Positions 40,463 through 49,370 of a DNA stretch of 64,000 nucleotides are shown here, in pieces. How positions within the stretch are numbered: position 1 is the first letter of the stretch; each line of letters begins with the position of its first letter. A model generated the notes under the pieces. The model ran no database searches and had not been told where the DNA came from. It saw nothing but the letters and a program-made list of their open reading frames with translations. This DNA is from UBA917 sp964435085 (lineage in GTDB: Bacteria; Patescibacteriota; Patescibacteriia; Patescibacteriales; Patescibacteriaceae): assembly GCA_964435085.1 (NCBI GenBank), contig CAYSXQ010000002.1:1-64000 (forward strand), read 5' to 3'. The translations under genes were made by a program, and so were the position numbers.

Positions 40463-42463
40463 ATGGCAGATAAAAATAAAGCAAATAGCGATTACGGCGC
40501 AGAATCCATTACCGTACTTGAGGGCCTTGATCCAGTCCGTAAGCGTCCTGGTATGTACATTGGCTCCACTTCAGCAGCTGGCTTACACCACTTGATTTGG
40601 GAAATTGTTGACAACAGCATCGACGAAGCCATGGCGGGACACGCCAATGAAATTAAAGTAGAATTGCTACCAGAGGGCTTTGTGCGCGTCACTGATAATG
40701 GCCGTGGTATTCCTGTTGATATTCACAAAGGCACTGGTCTCTCCGCTCTCGAAACTGTCATGACCAAGCTCCACGCTGGTGGTAAATTTGGTGGCGGTGG
40801 CTACAAAGTCTCGGGCGGTCTGCACGGTGTAGGTATTAGCGTCGTCAACGCTCTCAGTGAGACGGTTATTGCTGAGGTTTCTCGCGATGGTAAATTGTGG
40901 CGTCAAGAATTTGAACGTGGCAAACCAATCACTAAGATTAAAGAAATTGGCAAGAGCAAGCATAACGGCACAGTGATTTCCTTTAAGGCCGATCACCAGA
41001 TTTTTGAAACTTTGGAATATGATTGGGGTAAGATCCTAGACCGTTTGCGACAGCAGGCTTATTTAACCAAAGGCATTAAGATGATCATTATTGACACTCG
41101 CCCTGGTCACAAGCAGAAGCACTTCCAGTTTTATTTTGATGGTGGTATCAAGACCTACATCAAAGCTCTTAACCGTAATAACAACGTCAAAAATGAAACT
41201 ATTTTTTATGTTGATAAGGACATCAATGATTGCAAAGTCGAGGTAGCTATTCAGTACAATGACGGCTACAACGAAACCATCCTGTCTTTTGCTAATAACA
41301 TCATTAACCCTGAAGGCGGTACTCATACGGCTGGCTTTCGCAGTGCTCTGACTCGAACTTTGAACAGCTACGCTCGCGCCAAGAACTTACTCAAAGAAAA
41401 AGACGAAAACCTCACTGGCGACGATACTCGCGAAGGCTTAACAGCTATCGTCAGTGTTAAGCTACCTGATCCGCAGTTTGAAGGTCAGACTAAGGGTAAG
41501 CTTGGTAACGCCGACATGAAGAACTATGTCGATCAGGTCTTAGCTGAGGCTCTTAGTAATTACCTCGAAGAACACCCTAAGGAAGCGGCAGCCATTGTCG
41601 ATAAGTGTGCTTTGACTGCCCAAGCTCGTCTGGCTGCCCGCACCGCTCGTAACTCAATCCTGCGTAAAAGTGCTCTTGAAGGCATGACCTTGCCTGGCAA
41701 GCTAGCTGACTGCTCTAGTCGTAAAGCTGAAGAATGTGAACTATATATTGTAGAGGGAGACAGCGCCGGCGGCAGCGCGAAGCAAGGTCGCGACCGTAAA
41801 TTCCAAGCCATCCTCCCCTTGCGTGGTAAGATTCTAAACGTGGAACGCTCACGACTTGATAAGATGCTTGCTAATAACGAAATCAAGAACTTGGTTATTG
41901 CTATGGGTATGAATATCGGTGATCAGCTGGCTATTGATAAGCTGCGCTATCACAAGATCATCATCATGACCGACGCCGACGTCGATGGTGCTCACATCCG
42001 TACACTATTATTAACTCTCTTCTACCGTCACTTTACCGATTTGATTACTGCTGGACATCTCTTCATCGCTCAACCACCATTGTATCAAATCAAGAAGAAC
42101 AAAGACGTCCGCTATGCTTACTCTGATGAAGAGAAAAACTCTGTTATCAAGGAGTTTGGCGGTGTAGTAGTCGAGCAGAGCGAAGAAGATGGTGAAGAAG
42201 AGCCAGAAGAAGTTGGTGACGACAAGAAAGCAGCTAAGAATCCGAAGGTTATTATCCAGCGCTACAAGGGTCTCGGTGAAATGAACCCGGAACAGCTCTG
42301 GGAAACTACCATGAATCCAGCTCAGCGCGTCATGAAGCGTGTTGACATTGACGATGTCGCCAAAGCTAATGAAACCTTTGAGATGCTCATGGGCAGCGAA
42401 GTTGCCCCTCGTAAGCATTTTATTCAGACTAGAGCGAAGACGGTGAAGAATTTGGACATATAG
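40463..42463 (+). CDS. gyrB: DNA gyrase subunit B
   Basis: A 666-residue type IIA topoisomerase subunit that supplies ATPase activity for negative supercoiling. The GHKL ATPase has ITVLEGLDPVRKRPGMYIGS and EIVDNSIDEAMAG at the start, GGKFGGGGYKVSGGLHGVG near residue 110 and PDPQFEGQTKGKLGN near 330. The TOPRIM domain has ELYIVEGDSAGGSAKQGRDR near 425 and DADVDGAHIRTLLLTLFYR near 505. An acidic insert (SEEDGEEEPEEVGDDKK near 575) precedes the C-terminal QRYKGLGEMNPEQLWETTMN. gyrA is not in the window. A composite hairpin follows the stop. Confidence 0.97.
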   Translation: MADKNKANSDYGAESITVLEGLDPVRKRPGMYIGSTSAAGLHHLIWEIVDNSIDEAMAGHANEIKVELLPEGFVRVTDNGRGIPVDIHKGTGLSALETVMTKLHAGGKFGGGGYKVSGGLHGVGISVVNALSETVIAEVSRDGKLWRQEFERGKPITKIKEIGKSKHNGTVISFKADHQIFETLEYDWGKILDRLRQQAYLTKGIKMIIIDTRPGHKQKHFQFYFDGGIKTYIKALNRNNNVKNETIFYVDKDINDCKVEVAIQYNDGYNETILSFANNIINPEGGTHTAGFRSALTRTLNSYARAKNLLKEKDENLTGDDTREGLTAIVSVKLPDPQFEGQTKGKLGNADMKNYVDQVLAEALSNYLEEHPKEAAAIVDKCALTAQARLAARTARNSILRKSALEGMTLPGKLADCSSRKAEECELYIVEGDSAGGSAKQGRDRKFQAILPLRGKILNVERSRLDKMLANNEIKNLVIAMGMNIGDQLAIDKLRYHKIIIMTDADVDGAHIRTLLLTLFYRHFTDLITAGHLFIAQPPLYQIKKNKDVRYAYSDEEKNSVIKEFGGVVVEQSEEDGEEEPEEVGDDKKAAKNPKVIIQRYKGLGEMNPEQLWETTMNPAQRVMKRVDIDDVAKANETFEMLMGSEVAPRKHFIQTRAKTVKNLDI

Positions 42464-42487
42464 CTATACAGAACACATAACGCATTA

Positions 42488-42518
42488 CAAAAACGACTAG
42501 CTCTAAGCTAGTCGTTTT
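42488..42518 (+). terminator. gyrB hairpin terminator inside a larger palindrome
   Basis: The stem AAACGACTAGCT / AGCTAGTCGTTT with a CTA loop and a T-run. It is enclosed by outer arms AACACATAAC (42472-42481) and GTTATGTGTT (42537-42546). The right outer arm overlaps the end of tyrS. Confidence 0.8.
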
Positions 42519-42544
42519 CTTTGTTACATTTTTCATGTTATGTG

Positions 42545-43735
42545 TTACATGATTTTAAACCAATCTCTCTTACCCATCTGAACCAGATCACCACTTTTAA
42601 CCGGAGCGTCAAAGTTATCAATTTTAGCATCATTGATACTGACAGCACCTTGAGTTACTAGGCGCTTGATGTCGGATTTGGATTTGGCCTCGCCGAAGTA
42701 ATTGACGGCAGCTTCTAGAACTGTGGCACCACCCACCTCTTTGATGTTAGTTGGGACACCCCGTTCTTGAACGGTAGCGCGGAAGTATTCGCGAGCTTCT
42801 TCAGCTGCTGTAGCGTTGTGGAAAGTAGTGACTAATTCTTTAGCTAGATCAAGCTTGTATTCCATTGGGTTAGCACCAGAAGCTAGCTTGGCTTTGATCT
42901 CTGCTACTTCAGCCATTGGGCGCTTGGTGCAGATTTCAAAGGTTGGAGCGATGAAGCTATCAGGCCAAGACATGATCTGGCCGAACATTTCTTTTGGTTC
43001 AGCATTCAAGAAGACGGCGTTGCCGTCGGTCTTGCCCATTTTCACGCCTTGATCATCAGCAAGAAGCTTCATAGTGACGACAAACTTTTCTTTGTTCTTG
43101 AGAGCCTTCATGAGATCGCGGCCACACATCATGTTGAACATCTGGTCATTACCGCCGACTTCCACATCGACATCAAGCATGACGCTATCATAGGCCTGAG
43201 CTAGAGGATAGAGGAATTCATGGAGATAAATTGGCTTATCTTCTTTGACACGAACCTTGAACATGTCGCGCATCATCATTTGGCCGACGGTGAAGTTGGC
43301 TGAGAGTCTAATGAGGTCAGCAAAATTTAGCTTGTCCTGCCACTCACTATTGTAGCGTGGCTCGACTTTGTTAGAACCAGCGAAGTCTAAGTATGAGCCG
43401 GCTTGAGTTTGGTAGTTAGCGGCGTTAGCAAGCACCTCTTCGCGAGTTAATTGCTTACGAGCCGCCTTCTTGTCAGTCGGATCGCCGATCATGCCGGTGA
43501 AGTCGCCGATAAGGAAGATGACTTCGTGACCGAGAGCTTGAAACTGAGCTAATTTATTGATTTGGACAGCGTGACCGATATGGAGAGAATTACCACTGGG
43601 GTCAAAGCCAGCATAAATACGCAAGCGACGGCCACTGGCTAATTCCTTAGCTAGCAAATCAGCTGAAGGGTAGATTTTCTCTACACCTCTGCTTAATAAT
43701 TCGTTAATTTGTTCAGGATTAGTATTAGTAGTCAT
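42545..43735 (-). CDS. tyrS: Tyrosyl-tRNA synthetase
   Basis: A 396-residue class Ic synthetase. The nucleotide-binding start is RIYAGFDPSGNSLHIGHAVQ, with HIGH intact near residue 53. The KMSKS equivalent is KMGKT near 233 (GVKMGKTDGNAVFL). The VMLDVDVEVGGNDQMFNMMCGRD region (residues near 182-205) carries the tyrosine pocket. The C-terminal S4 domain (residues about 335-396, KSDIKRLVTQGAVSINDAKI) is complete. It is convergent with gyrB. Confidence 0.96.
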   Translation of the reverse strand: MTTNTNPEQINELLSRGVEKIYPSADLLAKELASGRRLRIYAGFDPSGNSLHIGHAVQINKLAQFQALGHEVIFLIGDFTGMIGDPTDKKAARKQLTREEVLANAANYQTQAGSYLDFAGSNKVEPRYNSEWQDKLNFADLIRLSANFTVGQMMMRDMFKVRVKEDKPIYLHEFLYPLAQAYDSVMLDVDVEVGGNDQMFNMMCGRDLMKALKNKEKFVVTMKLLADDQGVKMGKTDGNAVFLNAEPKEMFGQIMSWPDSFIAPTFEICTKRPMAEVAEIKAKLASGANPMEYKLDLAKELVTTFHNATAAEEAREYFRATVQERGVPTNIKEVGGATVLEAAVNYFGEAKSKSDIKRLVTQGAVSINDAKIDNFDAPVKSGDLVQMGKRDWFKIM

Positions 43736-43802
43736 ATCTTATTATTCTAAGCATAAATAGTTACTTTGTCCAATTACTTAAAAATATTTCTTAATTTTAG
43801 TC

Positions 43803-43829
43803 AAAAAAACAGCCTTTAGCTGCTTTTTT
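43803..43829 (-). terminator. Hairpin terminator after the 43846-44076 gene
   Basis: The stem GCAGC / GCTG with a TAAAG loop is preceded by A-run and followed by TTTTTTT on the minus strand, 17 bp after the stop. Confidence 0.65.
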
Positions 43830-43845
43830 ATTAGGTGCAGTTAAT

Positions 43846-44076
43846 TTATTTTGTTAAGACAGTATTTTCTAAATTAGTAATTCTGCTTTCGAAGCGGTCA
43901 TGAGCAACCTGATTAGAAGCTAGTTCGGTATCAACATCCTTATATCTTTTAGTAGAGCCGTCGAGAGTTGTTAATATCTGCGTAACAACATCGGTTAAAT
44001 TATCCACTTTAGACTCTAGTCTACTGAAGTCATCTTTTGTGGTTAATTTATTAAACTCTTCTGGAGTTAATGTCAT
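43846..44076 (-). CDS. Small coiled-coil protein
   Basis: A 76-residue acidic, fully helical protein. Heptads of hydrophobic residues (FSRLESKVDNLTDVVTQILT and later HDRFESRITNLENTV) predict a coiled coil over most of the length. There is no membrane segment. Short coiled-coil proteins of this kind are common in CPR genomes and have no assigned function. It has a plausible promoter (TTGTTT-17 bp-TATTAT at 44097-44125) and a terminator, but no clear Shine-Dalgarno. Confidence 0.65.
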   Translation of the reverse strand: MTLTPEEFNKLTTKDDFSRLESKVDNLTDVVTQILTTLDGSTKRYKDVDTELASNQVAHDRFESRITNLENTVLTK

Positions 44077-44096
44077 ATGTTTAATTTAACAAAATA

Positions 44097-44125
44097 ATAA
44101 TATCATAAATAATAAAGCTAAACAA
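44097..44125 (-). promoter_or_regulatory. Possible promoter of the coiled-coil gene
   Basis: TTGTTT (44120-44125), 17-bp spacer, TATTAT (44097-44102) on the minus strand. Confidence 0.45.
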
Positions 44126-44149
44126 TCTAGCAAATTACCAAATTAATTA

Positions 44150-47100
44150 TTATCTTTCACCAACCATAACCTTACCATCAAGACTAGTCTTGAGCAGCTC
44201 AATTAAGGCGGGGCTATTATCAACTCGGTAATCAGTTGGCACGACCTTAGGCTCAGTACCATTAGTAATAACTAAGAAAACTGGAGCTTCGCCAGGACTA
44301 GCTAAGAGGACTTTTTTAAGGTCATCAAGCAATTCAATATTTAGATCTGGCTGCTTAATCATGATTTTAAGAAAAGATTTTGGTGCAGGGTCAGGCTTAT
44401 GACTCGGCTCAGCAGAAGTTTCTGACTCTGGCTTAGCTTTGGCCTTGTAGTTTTTAAAGCTTTTCTTAGTAACTTGGGCATCGCAGGCAGCTCGAAAAGC
44501 AGTCAGTTCTTTAGCTAGACCAGCTAGACTAATGGGATGGACGATGTTGGCTAAAATTTTAGTCTCGCCATCCTTGTCAGAAAGTGTGCCATGACAAATA
44601 ACCATCTGACCCTCCTGCCAGAGAGAGACAGTTTCTCGGTAGAGCTTAGGGAAGATGAGCATTTCTAGATTCTCTTGACCGTCACCAATTTTAACAAAGA
44701 GCATGGTTTCGTTTTTCTTAGTCAAAATCTTTTTGATGCCAGTAATGATGCCAGCGGTTTTTATTTCAACCTCTTGCTTAATGTCTTTGATTTTACTGAG
44801 CGAAGAAATGAAAGGAGAGATGGCTTTGCGGTAGCTAGTGAAAGGGTGTTCGCTAACATAGAGGCCAAGCAGGTCTTTTTCCCAATTTAATTTTATTAGA
44901 TTATCAACAGGCGGAGCGGGAATTTGCTTGAGCTTAGGCCTGAGCGCCAGTTCGCCGACACCGAAGAGACTGACCTGATTAGTGTTAACTGGCCTAGTCA
45001 CCTCTTTGTGAAAAGTAAGATAATTTTCCAGGTTGGCAAGCATTTGACCACGTTCGCCAAAGAGCTCAAGAGCACCACACTTAATCAGACTCTCAAGTGA
45101 CTTTTTGTTAAGGTCTTTATCCGGTAAGCGAGACAAGAAATCGCTAATGTCTTGGTAGGGGCCGTTTTTCTTGCGTTCACTGATAATAACTTCAGCGATG
45201 TGAGCGCCGACGTTTTTAATAGCCTTAATACCAAAACGAATAGTGCTAATAACCTCATCTGGTCGAGCTTGTTCACCAGTCGCCGTACCGCTAGTAACTA
45301 CAGTAAATGTTTCAAAGGACTGGTTAATGTCTGGCGGCAAGACGGTCAGGCCCATATTGCGACACTCTTCGATTTCGATGGTGACGCGGTCAGTATCACC
45401 TTGATCACTAGTGAGTAAGGCAGCCATGAATTCAGCTGGCCAAAGTGCCTTGAGATAGGCTGTTTGGTAGGCTACCATAGCGTAACAAGCCGCATGACTG
45501 CGGTTAAAGCCATAGCCAGCAAAAGGCTCAATGAAGGAGAAGATGGTACTCGCCAGATCTGCACTAATAGAATTAGCTACACAGCCATCGACGAATTTTT
45601 GCTTTTGCTCTTCTAATAATTTAACAATTTTCTTACCCATGGCCTTACGCAAGACGTCTGCTTGGCCCATAGTAAAGCCAGCCAAGTCGCGTGCCATTTG
45701 CATGACCTGCTCTTGATAAATAGCCACGCCGTAGGTTTTGCGTAAGATTGGTTCAAGCTTAGGATGGAGATACTCGAGCTTTTTGCGACCATGCTTACCA
45801 TTAATGTAGTCCGGAATCCACTCCATTGGACCAGGTCGATAGAGAGCGACCATAGCAATGATGTCCTCTAGTTCAGTTGGCTTCAGTTCGCGTAAGTAGC
45901 GCTTCATGCCCGAAGATTCAAATTGGAAGACACCGGTAGTTTCTCCCAATTGAAAGAGCTCGAAGGCACGTTTGCTGTTTAGATCGATATTATCAATGTC
46001 AATATCAAGACCACGTGTACTTTTAATGAGCTTGATGGCTGATTCGATAATAGTTAAGTTCTTAAGACCAAGGAAGTCCATTTTAAGAAGACCGAGGTCT
46101 TCAGTTGGATGCAAAGAATATTGACTAACTAGACTCTTGTCATCACCAGAGGCGTATTGCACTGGGACATTATCAGTTAAAGGATCCTTGGTAATCAAAA
46201 TACCACAAGCGTGAATTGAAGTGTGACGAGCGACACCTTCGAGCTTCAGAGCCATATCAATAATCACCTTGGCATCAGGCTCCTTAAGCATGTCTTTGAA
46301 CTCTGGAATAGTGTCAATGGTCTTCGACAGACTAGTTAACATCGGGATAGTCTTGGAGATTTTATCGCAGTAGTCATAAGGGTAGCTCAACACACGACCG
46401 ACATCACGCACAGCGGCGCGGGCAGCCATAGTTCCAAAGGTAATGATTTGAGCGACGTGATCATGACCGTATTTTTGCTGAACGTATTCAATGACGCGAC
46501 CACGACCAGTATCAGCAAAGTCAGTATCGATATCCGGCATGGAGATACGCTCAGGGTTTAAGAAACGCTCAAAGAGCAATTCATACTTAATCGGACAAAG
46601 ATTGGTAATACCAATGAGATAGCAAACCAATGAGCCAGCAGCACTACCACGGCCCGGACCTACGACGATTTTATTATCCTTAGCCCAGTTGATAAAGTCG
46701 GCAACGATTAAGAAGTAAGCCGGCCAACCCATCTTGGTGACAACTGATAACTCGTAGTCAAGACGCTCACGATAGACAACTTCAATCTCGTCATAAGTCT
46801 TGCCGTAACGTTTAAGCAAACCTTCCAGACAAAGCTGACGTAGATAGCTATTACCATCGTGACCTTCAGGCACTGGGAAAGCTGGCAATTGAATCTTGCC
46901 TAATTCAATTTCGACATTACAAGACTCAGCAAGTAAGACTGTATTATCAATCGCCTCAGGAACATGAGCAAAAGCAGCACGCATCTCCTCTTCACTGCGC
47001 AAAGAGTAGTCCCCATCAAGCATAGACATGCGATTAGGCTCGTTCTTTTTGGATTTACTTTGAATACAGAGCAAGATATCTTGAGCTTCGGCGTCATCGC

Positions 47101-47737
47101 GAGAAGCGTAGTGTGAGTCATTAGTGGCGATTAAAGGAATACCTAGCTCGCGACTAAATTTAATCAACTCTTTGTTAACTAAGTCCTGTTCTGGTAAATT
47201 TTGGTGATCTTGTAGCTCTAGGTAAAAGTTACCCTCACCAAACAAATTATAGTAAGCCAAAATCTTGGCACGAGCCTGATCAAGATGACCACGCAAAATT
47301 AACTGCGGAATCTCACCACCTAGACAAGAGCTCGTAGCAATAAGTCCTTCGTGATATTTAGTCAGCACTTCCCAATCGATACGTGGCTTATAATAATAAC
47401 CCTCTAGATGACCAATGGAAGTTAGTTTTAAGAGATTTTTGTAGCCTTGATTAGTCTTAGCAAGCAAGAGCAAATGAAAACTAGTCTTCTCACCTTTGAC
47501 ATAGTTTTTTTCGAGACGAGAAACTGGGGCTAAATAGCTTTCCATGCCGATAATTGGCTTAATACCTGCCTTTGTACACTTTTGATAGAATTCGATAGCA
47601 CCGTACATCGAACCATGATCCGTCAGAGCAATAGCAGGAGCGTTAGCATTTTTAGCATGATTAACCAAAGCATCAATCTGTGAGAGGCCGTCGAGGAGCG
47701 AGTAATGACTATGGACGTGGAGATGAACGAAAGGCAT
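44150..47737 (-). CDS. dnaE: DNA polymerase III alpha subunit
   Basis: A 1195-residue replicative polymerase. The PHP domain opens with FVHLHVHSHYSLLDGLSQID. The polymerase active site PDIDTDFADTGRGRVIEYVQ is near residue 397. The fingers motif LYRPGPMEWIPDYINGKHG and YQEQVMQMARDLAGFTMGQA near 690 are intact, as is GYGFNRSHAACYAMVAYQTA near 755. The OB domain (ETAGIITGIKKI-like, near 1000) is complete. The last 90 residues include a Lys/Pro/Ser-rich linker and a small C-terminal region (KPDLNIELLDDLKKVLL), as in other DnaE1 proteins. Confidence 0.97.
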   Translation of the reverse strand: MPFVHLHVHSHYSLLDGLSQIDALVNHAKNANAPAIALTDHGSMYGAIEFYQKCTKAGIKPIIGMESYLAPVSRLEKNYVKGEKTSFHLLLLAKTNQGYKNLLKLTSIGHLEGYYYKPRIDWEVLTKYHEGLIATSSCLGGEIPQLILRGHLDQARAKILAYYNLFGEGNFYLELQDHQNLPEQDLVNKELIKFSRELGIPLIATNDSHYASRDDAEAQDILLCIQSKSKKNEPNRMSMLDGDYSLRSEEEMRAAFAHVPEAIDNTVLLAESCNVEIELGKIQLPAFPVPEGHDGNSYLRQLCLEGLLKRYGKTYDEIEVVYRERLDYELSVVTKMGWPAYFLIVADFINWAKDNKIVVGPGRGSAAGSLVCYLIGITNLCPIKYELLFERFLNPERISMPDIDTDFADTGRGRVIEYVQQKYGHDHVAQIITFGTMAARAAVRDVGRVLSYPYDYCDKISKTIPMLTSLSKTIDTIPEFKDMLKEPDAKVIIDMALKLEGVARHTSIHACGILITKDPLTDNVPVQYASGDDKSLVSQYSLHPTEDLGLLKMDFLGLKNLTIIESAIKLIKSTRGLDIDIDNIDLNSKRAFELFQLGETTGVFQFESSGMKRYLRELKPTELEDIIAMVALYRPGPMEWIPDYINGKHGRKKLEYLHPKLEPILRKTYGVAIYQEQVMQMARDLAGFTMGQADVLRKAMGKKIVKLLEEQKQKFVDGCVANSISADLASTIFSFIEPFAGYGFNRSHAACYAMVAYQTAYLKALWPAEFMAALLTSDQGDTDRVTIEIEECRNMGLTVLPPDINQSFETFTVVTSGTATGEQARPDEVISTIRFGIKAIKNVGAHIAEVIISERKKNGPYQDISDFLSRLPDKDLNKKSLESLIKCGALELFGERGQMLANLENYLTFHKEVTRPVNTNQVSLFGVGELALRPKLKQIPAPPVDNLIKLNWEKDLLGLYVSEHPFTSYRKAISPFISSLSKIKDIKQEVEIKTAGIITGIKKILTKKNETMLFVKIGDGQENLEMLIFPKLYRETVSLWQEGQMVICHGTLSDKDGETKILANIVHPISLAGLAKELTAFRAACDAQVTKKSFKNYKAKAKPESETSAEPSHKPDPAPKSFLKIMIKQPDLNIELLDDLKKVLLASPGEAPVFLVITNGTEPKVVPTDYRVDNSPALIELLKTSLDGKVMVGER

Positions 47738-47795
47738 GAGGAGTTTATTTAAAAATGCTCAAGATAAATAAAGAGTTTGAGGATGTTAAAAATTA

Positions 47796-47887
47796 AAGGA
47801 AAAAGTCAAAAGTAAAAAGGAAAAAGATCGTTTTAAAATACCTTGCTAGAATTTTTGATCTTTTTACTTTTTAGATTTTACTTTTTA
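47796..47887. repeat. AAAAAGTAAAATCT-family palindrome (copy 5)
   Basis: The two arms contain the AAAAAGTAAAATCT block and its inverted form around a GATC-flanked centre. The right arm overlaps the 3' end of the Mur ligase gene and supplies its last codons and stop (47871-47873). Confidence 0.7.
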
Positions 47888-49289
47888 GCTTATTGAGTTC
47901 TTCTCGAGCGACAGTCCGATCATCCCAAGGCTCTTTGACGCCCTTAGCCAGACAAATCGCCTGTTCGCTGCCTTTGCCAGTAATCAGAACTACGTCACCA
48001 GAGCCAGCTAAGGCAAAGGCCTTAGCAATAGCAGCACGGCGGTCCATGATTTTAAAGAGATTAACATCTTCTTCTTTGCCAGATTTTTCAGCACCGAGAC
48101 TAACTTGGTCGATGATTAATTGCGGATCATCATCGTAAGGATCTTCGTTGGTAACAATGACAATATCAGCAGATGATCCAGCGATCTTACCAAGGATAGC
48201 TCGTCTAGAAGTATCGCGACCACCACCAGTACTACCAAGAACGTGAATAATTTTTTGATGAGGAATTAATTTGACAGTGTCATAGAGCTTTTCAACAGCA
48301 TTAGGCTCAAAGGCATAATCAACCATAACCATGAAGTCCTGACCAGCGGCAATTTTTTCGAGTCGTCCTGGGATACCAGTCACACCCTCAAGACCAACTT
48401 TGATCTGCGACCAAGACAAGCCATGAGCAAGACCGACGCTGATAGCATTGTAGGCATTATGAATATTGAAGCCACCAAGAATTTGTAAATTAATAGCCGT
48501 CTCAACTTGGTTGTGCTTAACTACAAAATCTGTGCCAGCATTAGTAATATTAATGTCAGCAGTGGTCAAAACAGAAGACTCGGGATATTTGATAGCTGGA
48601 GCGCTATTAACATAATAGAGAATCTTGTCTTCAGACCAAAAATTCAAAAAATAATCAGCATGCTCATCATCAGCATTAGCGATAATAGTTTTTTTGATGC
48701 GGTTAAGAGAGAGCTTCTTGAGGCCAGTTTCTACTTTTTTGACTAGACGATGCTCATCGGCGTATTTAGTCTTACAGTCTTTGAGGTGAGCAAAAAGCAT
48801 GCCCTTAGCTTCTTTGTAGTTCTCAAAACTACCATGAGATTCAATATGTTCAGGATAAAGACCAGTAAAGACAAGGGTATCGTAATTAATAAAGCGATGA
48901 CGGTATTGCACGATGCCCTCACTGGTAGTTTCAACAATAGCAAACTGACAACCATTTGATACCATTTTTTTAAGCATTTTAAAGGCAAAGAAACGGCCAG
49001 GCATAGTCATCTTCTTGTCATTAAGCCAATCCTTGTCGCCATCCGAAAACATAGCGGTGGAAGTAAAACCAACCTTGAAGCCAGCTGAACGTAAAACTTT
49101 GGCAATGAGATAAGTACTAGTAGTCTTGCCGGTCGTACCGGTAACACCAATAACAATCAAGCGCTGACTAGGAGCGCCGTAGAGCATATTACCCAACCAA
49201 GCCAACAAGAAATGATAAACCGGCCAGAGCAAGTTCCAAGCGTGACGAGGAATAATTTTTTTAATTTTGCGGAGTAGTTTATCGAACAT
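47871..49289 (-). CDS. Mur ligase (MurE-like) with short hydrophobic N-terminus
   Basis: A 472-residue ATP-dependent amide ligase. The central domain has the P-loop VIGVTGTTGKTTSTYLI at about 47-63, the KMTMPGRFFAFKMLKKMV segment, and FTGLYPEHIESHGSFENYKE near 145. The C-terminal domain has HVLGSTGGGRDTSRRAILGK near 325. The region that in MurE carries DNPR (mDAP selection) reads VTNEDPYDDDP, so mDAP is unlikely. The usual N-terminal UDP-binding domain (about 90 residues) is replaced by about 45 residues with a hydrophobic stretch (LLWPVYHFLLAWLGNMLYG). Substrate is therefore uncertain. It is followed by femX on the same strand. Confidence 0.85.
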   Translation of the reverse strand: MFDKLLRKIKKIIPRHAWNLLWPVYHFLLAWLGNMLYGAPSQRLIVIGVTGTTGKTTSTYLIAKVLRSAGFKVGFTSTAMFSDGDKDWLNDKKMTMPGRFFAFKMLKKMVSNGCQFAIVETTSEGIVQYRHRFINYDTLVFTGLYPEHIESHGSFENYKEAKGMLFAHLKDCKTKYADEHRLVKKVETGLKKLSLNRIKKTIIANADDEHADYFLNFWSEDKILYYVNSAPAIKYPESSVLTTADINITNAGTDFVVKHNQVETAINLQILGGFNIHNAYNAISVGLAHGLSWSQIKVGLEGVTGIPGRLEKIAAGQDFMVMVDYAFEPNAVEKLYDTVKLIPHQKIIHVLGSTGGGRDTSRRAILGKIAGSSADIVIVTNEDPYDDDPQLIIDQVSLGAEKSGKEEDVNLFKIMDRRAAIAKAFALAGSGDVVLITGKGSEQAICLAKGVKEPWDDRTVAREELNKLKSKI

Positions 49290-49296
49290 TAGTTTA

Positions 49297-49370
49297 AGTC
49301 AAAAGTAAAATCTAAAAAGGAAAAAGATCGCAAATTACTGTCTTTTTACTTTTTAGATTTTACTTTTTAG
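49297..49370. repeat. AAAAAGTAAAATCT-family palindrome (copy 6)
   Basis: Inverted arms of about 27 bp around CAAATTACTG. It lies between femX and the Mur ligase; the right arm provides the stop codon of femX (49360-49362). Confidence 0.75.
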
